Source: Heloderma charlesbogerti (Eukaryota; Chordata; Lepidosauria; Squamata; Helodermatidae). Taken from it: a DNA stretch of 64,000 nucleotides. This document shows positions 58,770 through 64,000 of the stretch, piece after piece. Each line of letters opens with the position of its first letter. Position 1 is the stretch's first letter. A program made the position numbers and the translations under genes. The notes beneath the pieces are model-generated. The model saw nothing but the letters and a program-made list of their open reading frames with translations, searched no databases and was not told the DNA's origin. The DNA lies in NCBI GenBank assembly GCA_026122225.1, contig JANEZZ010001900.1, positions 1,178,001-1,242,000 on the forward strand. Reading direction: 5' to 3'.

Positions 58770-60400
58770 ATTCTAAAATGTAGATGTAAAGGCAGAGCTC
58801 AGCTACACACCCTCACCCACAGTGGACAGAGCATAGGACTTGAGTTGGTGTCTATGCCAACTGCAGTCGTAAATCTGTGTTCAAATAAAATTCAGGCAGA
58901 AATGGCTCCCAATAGTTTTTAGAAGCTTTTTTTTTAATGGGGCAAATAGCAGCTTTTGCGGGGGGGGGGGTGATTTTCAGCAGGGAAGCAGAGCAGAAAA
59001 GCGAACACCCTTTTGTCCACAATCTGGATTGGGGCACTAGCATCTGCTTTTTTAAAGAAGGAGACATGGCCAGTCCTTGGTATCAAATTCAAAATGTGTT
59101 CAGGTCATGTGTAGTTTGATCCTAAGTTGACCCTTTTGAGACCTAATTGAGAACTCCTAGGGATCTAATAGCAGCCCGAGCCAAGAATACATACATTTGA
59201 GGTGGTCCACCTAGCACCTTGAGTATTATGTGTAATTCTAATTTTATACACAAAAGAGGATATAGTAAGGCAGCACAATTATTAGTGATAAGAATGATGT
59301 CCCAATCAATTCAGGCTAGTCTGAATTATGGACATATAATTCAGTATATTGCCACATTTATATATACAATATATGCACATGCAGAATAAAGGGAACAATA
59401 AAAAGTAAGGTTTCCATATTATTTAGTCTCAGTGTTTGAGCTGTGAGTCTTGTTCCAGACTCCTCCTTGATCCTGAACGCCTTCTGATCCCAACTCAGGT
59501 AAGAGGCACAACTAGGGATGTGCATCAAATTCGGATGAATCCTGAGACAAATTGGGCTGCTTCAGATTCTATGAGATTCCCCCGTGTGACCAGAACCAAA
59601 GGTGGACCACTCCAAAGCTTTGTGTGCAACTGAGGGCTTTGGAGGGCTGTGGAAAGGCAGACTGTCTGCAAAAAATTGCTACTTTGCTTTCACACTTGTA
59701 GAAATGGAAAACACTCCGGGGTGGCAGTGAAGGGGGAGGGATTGACAGGTCCACCTTCTTGATCATAAGGGATGGTTTTCTGGAGGCTCTCCAATCACTG
59801 TGCATGTGGGGAGGGATCTGACTCCTTTGCTCAAGGCTGCTCTGTTCTTTTGCTATTTCTGTCTTAGCTGAAAGCAGTAAGGTGCTGAGATGCTTTGTGT
59901 GAAGGGCACTGCTTATGGCTGGCTTTTCTACTGATTCCTTCCTGATTCCTATCCTTCCAGTTCCAACCAGTCCTTGTTATTCCAACTTCCCAGTCCTTTT
60001 CCTAAATCCTTCCTTTTCTTTTCCATTCCTCCCATTCTTCCTCTAAAAATTAAGTTTCATTTCTCCTTGCTGTTGTTTGTTAGTCTCCCTTAGAACTAGT
60101 TATATAGGCAGTATCACTTTTCTTCCCCCCATCCGCCACACAAATTTTGGCCTTTGTTCTCTAGGTTTTATTTTGAATCAAGTTTTGTATCTCTTCTTGA
60201 CTCAAAATCAACTTTGATGGCATCTAACAGAAATGCACCCCCCCACACACACACACACACACATGTCCTATAATTTGGCAGGTTTCTTACCTACAATGTC
60301 TGCTGTTGTCATAGCAATTGCCTACCAAATAATAGGTGGGTTTAGGGAGATATATATATTTACCACTCCCAAACTGTAAAGACTTCCCTTGCATCAATCC
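58770..60400. other. No gene; one solitary hAT-like end and a (CA)n
   Basis: At 59514 CTAGGGATGTGCATCAAATT...CGGATGAATCC looks like the left end of a TAGGGATGT-family hAT, but no matching right end was found nearby. (CA)n lies at 60244-60263. The rest is unremarkable. Confidence 0.4.
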
Positions 60401-60405
60401 CCCTC

Positions 60406-60655
60406 CCCTCTGCACCTATTGGCTTGAAATGTGGCAGGCTTTATTCCCACACAAGGGGACACTATGCTGGCCAGCGTCATCTAATTCTGTAGAAAAACAA
60501 AGACATTGTAGGCACTTGACTTTAAAACAAATAAACCTAGCATGAAAGCCCCTGCACCAATTTCTATTAAATGTGACAGGCCTCATCCCCTCAGAAGGGC
60601 GTATTATGCCTGCAAATTTCATCCAGTTCTGTTAAAATGTAAAAGCATTAGAGCT
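60406..60655. repeat. Two diverged direct repeats of about 105 bp
   Basis: 60406-60512 and 60548-60655 align with roughly two-thirds identity by eye: CTGCACC, AAATGTGGCAGGC/AAATGTGACAGGC, AAGGG, ATGCTGGCC/ATGCCTGC, TCATCTAATTCTGT/TCATCCAGTTCTGT. The start-to-start spacing is 142 bp. It may be part of an old satellite or a duplicated repeat segment. Confidence 0.5.
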
Positions 60656-60659
60656 GTTT

Positions 60660-61627
60660 GTGGATTTCCCATGGTAAGCTTCGTCCCAAATCTCACTCTA
60701 AGCTTAGACCAGAGTTGAATCAGACAGCCTCCAAAAAGAGTCAAATCACGCTGTTTTCCAAAGTGGTGAACTGGAGTCTGAAACAAATCTTGTGGTTGGT
60801 GCACACCCCATGCCACAACCTAGAATGACCTCCCATTATGTCACGATGGCTTGATGTGACACATCAAACATTTGTTCCAGGCACCTTGTCACCAACACTA
60901 TGACTCATTTGTAAAGTTTAGGGTGCACTTAGTTGTTATGGCACAAATTAGTTTTGATTTGTTTGGTGATCAGTCTCATATATTTCCATGAAACAAATTA
61001 ATTTTGGAAGTGCAGAAATGAAGAGCACTTCCAACTGCTAGTAATGAAATAAAATACAAATAATAAAGACACCCCCTATCATGTGTTACTTCTGTTTGTT
61101 CAGAGTGAGCTGTCTCTCCTTAACTCAAATCATTTATATGAGCCATCACATATAATGTCTTTACTCTTTGAAACAAGGGAGATAAATATTAAAGTATTAA
61201 TACTTTTAAAAATGATCATAGAATTTCTGGGGGGATATTTGGGAAATCACAGTAAACCCAAAAAGGTTACCAAGAAATTTTGAAACCCATACCCTTCCGC
61301 CGCCTCAAGAAAAGTAAACACGAGTTGACAAAGCAACCAGGCCAATCAGGAAAGAGACTGCAGCTTCAGGTTTAATGACATTGCTCCTCTTAGGAGGACT
61401 TCAGCATCTTGGAAGGTCAGTCCATCTGGCTTTGCTGGAACTGTGGTTCATTCATGTGGCAGAAATCATCTTGTTGGTTGCTGGCTGACATTTCCCAAAT
61501 TGCTGCATGCTGGAAAAAGAGGCCAGCAAGGCTATTTTAACTTCCGGTAGTAATACACAGTGTGAGCTACAGAAGCTGTGGAAACAAAAGTTCAGAATTA
61601 TGAGCAAATAATTCACAATAGATTTAG
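60660..61627. other. No gene or clear repeat seen
   Basis: AT-rich sequence leading up to the candidate exon. Confidence 0.4.
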
Positions 61628-61867
61628 AAAGGCATTGATCAAACCCGAGACTGGCATTTCAAACACGTTTTCGAAGTTAGTATAATGCTCCATTATCGGT
61701 TCAGAATCCATGAGAAGTTTTTTTACCTTTCCGTTTCCTTGCTGTTCTTCCTCTCCTCTGAGTTCTGGAACCCCCTCTTCGCCGTTTCTGTCTTCTGCGA
61801 TGAGGATGCCCGCAGCTACATCGCGTCATTTTTCGGGGTGGGGGGGCTGGTGATGTTGACAGGTTAG
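61628..61867 (+). CDS. Candidate coding exon of an unrecognised membrane protein
   Basis: The frame is open for 80 codons between a TAG at 61625 and a TAG at 61865, with a first ATG at 61685. From that ATG it reads as a short basic start (HYRFRIHEK), a hydrophobic segment of about 26 residues (FFYLSVSLLFFLSS...FAVSVF), a polar acidic loop (CDEDARS), and a second hydrophobic segment (YIASFFGVGGLVMLTG). Third positions are mostly C or G and there are about nine CpGs in 180 bp, unlike the AT-rich flanks. A plausible donor, ACAG|GTTAGC, sits at 61863, giving a phase 1 exon. No good polypyrimidine acceptor is seen upstream, so it could be a first coding exon. I do not recognise the family. It lies some 26 kb upstream of TLL1 on the opposite strand. 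It could also be a chance open frame or a decayed retrocopy. Confidence 0.35.
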   Translation, partial: KGIDQTRDWHFKHVFEVSIMLHYRFRIHEKFFYLSVSLLFFLSSEFWNPLFAVSVFCDEDARSYIASFFGVGGLVMLTG

Positions 61868-61869
61868 CA

Positions 61870-62530
61870 GAAGATCAAGAGGAGCATGTCTTTTAGTGAA
61901 GCCAATGCAAACTTCCTTCTGGGATGGTATTTCAGTTTATGAAACCATGCTACCTGCTGCACTTTTACTTATAGGGTTTTGCAGTTATGAGCTCATGCGG
62001 TCGATATGGCAACCTCTGTGGCTTAAAATAAATGATCATATATGGGACAGGCAGTAGCTAAAAATAAAATTACCTTCTCTTACCCAAATACCCCTCGGCC
62101 ATTATAGGCTTGGCTGTTAGAAGACTGCATTTGACACTGAAATGTCTTCTTGCAATAGAGGGGCAAATGCAGATGGAACTTACTAGAAATAGAAAGGAAT
62201 AAGCATCAGACAGAAGTGCTTCACAGTTCTCAGGTTCCATGTTTCAAAAACACACATCTATTTTAAAGGACACCTTGACACAGGAACCACCGTGAATAAA
62301 AACAAGTGGTGTGCAAACCCCACTTCATTCTATTTTATTTAATACATTTACGAGAGATGTTCCAGTGAAATAAGCTCTCCAAGCAATGTAAAATAATATG
62401 ATGTTGCTGCATCAGCAACCTCAGCAGCATCAGGTAGAATAGCTGGCCATGAAATAGTGAGGCTCTTGCTCTCCTGGAAGATGGTTGCATTTGGGCTACT
62501 AACTATAAGCTGTCTGAGGGAAGAACTGCG
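61870..62530. other. No gene or clear repeat seen
   Basis: No second exon continuing the candidate frame at 61628-61867 was recognised here. Confidence 0.4.
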
Positions 62531-62534
62531 TGAC

Positions 62535-62645
62535 AGCTTCCAGGGAGGGGTTGTTTGATGAGGCAGCTGGTTGGCCACTGTATGAACAGAATGCTGGACT
62601 ACATGGACCTTTGGTGTGATCCAGCATGGCTCTTATGTTCTCATG
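62535..62645 (+). mobile_element. LINE/SINE tail fragment
   Basis: TTGGCCACTGTATGAACAGA...ATGCTGGACTACATGGACC...TGATCCAGCATGGCTCTTAT...GTTCTCATG matches the tail at 5080-5170. Confidence 0.7.
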
Positions 62646-62649
62646 AGGC

Positions 62650-64000
62650 CAAGACAGCCAGAACCGCCACTGACATCTGTGAGGATGAAGGTTGACTTCA
62701 TCAAGTCCCCTCTTATGAAGATTCCAGCTGCTGTCCAGTCAGCTGCCTGAGGGGAAATCTGTGTGACAGCAGAAGCAGCCCTGTGCCCTTGGCCTGGACA
62801 TTATCCGATCCATTCCTGGATTTGGTCTTGGGGGGTGGGGATGGAAATGGGTGCTTCCACAGAGAGTTGCTCTCTGAGACAGACAGAGACCTGGGTAGAT
62901 AATCAAGCATACGATGAGAGACTCCGTTCCTTTGTTTGAGGATGGAAGGTCTACATGGGAAAGCTCACCCCTGCTGAGATGGTAAACAACTTTATTGTAA
63001 GATGTTTTGTAAGCCACCTTTTATCAGTAAACTGCTTTGAGAACTTTGTGTTGAAAAGTGATCTATAAATATCAGGAAGGAAGGAGCTATGTGAACTATA
63101 AAAATATAGTTTTTTTAGGGCTCTAAATTGGCATGCAGGTGTTTTTTTTTTTGTCAAATTCACATTCTTGCAGTGCCCCTTGGAAATGTAGTATGGGGGT
63201 GTGCAGACAAGCAGTATGCTCCTTAAGCTCCTTGTTCACCATGTATCACATCACAGCTCCCTGATCCCAGATTGGCTACTGGAACATGGAGATGGAGAAA
63301 GCGACACTTCAGCAAGGAGCAGTGGCAGCCATCTTAAACCACCAGATGGTGAGCAGCTGCTGCTCACCATCTGGGAAGTGATTCATCCCTAGCAATGAGG
63401 ATAGCAAGGCTGGACTAAAATGTTGCTGTCAGGAAGCAAGGACAGTTTCTTTTCAAGACCAACTAATCAAGTCCTGAGCATGTGTGAACAACAGCAGCTA
63501 CTGCCTCACCAGCATGGTCTGATGAATGGAAAAGAAAGATATCCACTTGAAATATGTCTCACTGTTAATTTCAAATGGAGTAAACATTTCAGGGTAAAGT
63601 GTCCAACTTGCAATATAAATGAGTGAACAGTGAAAATTCATATGACAGTCCTGCTATTTGCAAACTTCATCAGCATCACTAATAATAACCAGTTTACCAA
63701 AACAATTGGCACAGGATAGTAATCATGGTAATCATGTCATGTATCAGAAGGATTGGCAAAGGGGAACAAGTGAAAGGGGTTGTGTACAGGTGTACGTGCA
63801 ATGTACTAGGAGGGAAAATATTTAAACTGATTCCTATTTCTCTTAAAGTTCAGCTCTAGTCTTAGTTCAACCAACACCGCTAGGCCATCTTCCTATGCAT
63901 AATGACATTGGATGAGTCTCTCGTAGCATCAAGGAGGACTCTAAATGTTTGGGGAAGCCACTATTAACTGGAGCATTGCAGGATAACAGCAAAAAACAAA
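62650..64000. other. No gene seen; one perfect small hairpin
   Basis: A perfect 15-bp-arm hairpin lies at 63342-63374 (CCAGATGGTGAGCAG, CTG, then the inverse). The rest has no recognised feature. Confidence 0.5.

Overview
This window is vertebrate nuclear DNA, almost certainly from a squamate reptile (a lizard type genome). The case for this is one spliced vertebrate coding exon inside a CpG island, together with a mix of repeats: a BovB (RTE) LINE with a long open frame, several L2-like and CR1-like LINE fragments, tRNA-derived SINEs, and many non-autonomous hAT and PIF/Harbinger-like elements with recognisable target-site duplications. There are no bacterial-style genes, operons or CRISPR arrays. 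Nearly all long open frames are repeat remnants, antisense shadows or GC-rich open frames.

The only gene I can name is on the minus strand at 35639-35789. It is the first coding exon of a tolloid-family astacin metalloprotease, best matching TLL1: a signal peptide, an acidic Tyr-rich stretch, the diagnostic IDYKDPCKA segment, then a consensus GTAAGT donor in phase 1. It lies in a CpG island of about 1.5 kb (roughly 35.4-36.95 kb) that should hold the promoter and 5' UTR. Transcription runs toward position 1, so 1-35638 is best read as intron 1. I did not find exon 2. The right half (about 37-64 kb) is then the 5' flank of TLL1.

Layout: 0-9.5 kb has CR1 fragments, a Harbinger-like MITE, a 492-bp inverted repeat with 164-bp arms, an L2 3' end split by a hairpin-rich hAT element, and a Tc1/mariner-like remnant. 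9.5-35 kb (intron) holds more hAT and Harbinger-like MITEs, several imperfect palindromes, SINEs and simple repeats. 35.4-37 kb is the TLL1 promoter and exon 1. 37-49 kb is mostly unique-looking AT-rich DNA with scattered MITEs. 49.4-55.6 kb is a LINE cluster: a 5'-truncated BovB (minus), an L2 fragment (minus), a 2-kb dead L2 (plus), and a hAT element itself interrupted by an L2 (minus). 55.6-64 kb is intergenic, with one candidate unknown membrane-protein exon at 61628-61867 (plus).

Nothing here forms a multi-gene system. The most interesting material is the hairpin array inside the hAT element at 7346-7873, the large palindrome at 3080-3571, the unrecognised candidate exon near 61.7 kb, and the set of TWA-flanked Harbinger-like MITEs. 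All family names come from reading motifs by eye; no database search was possible.
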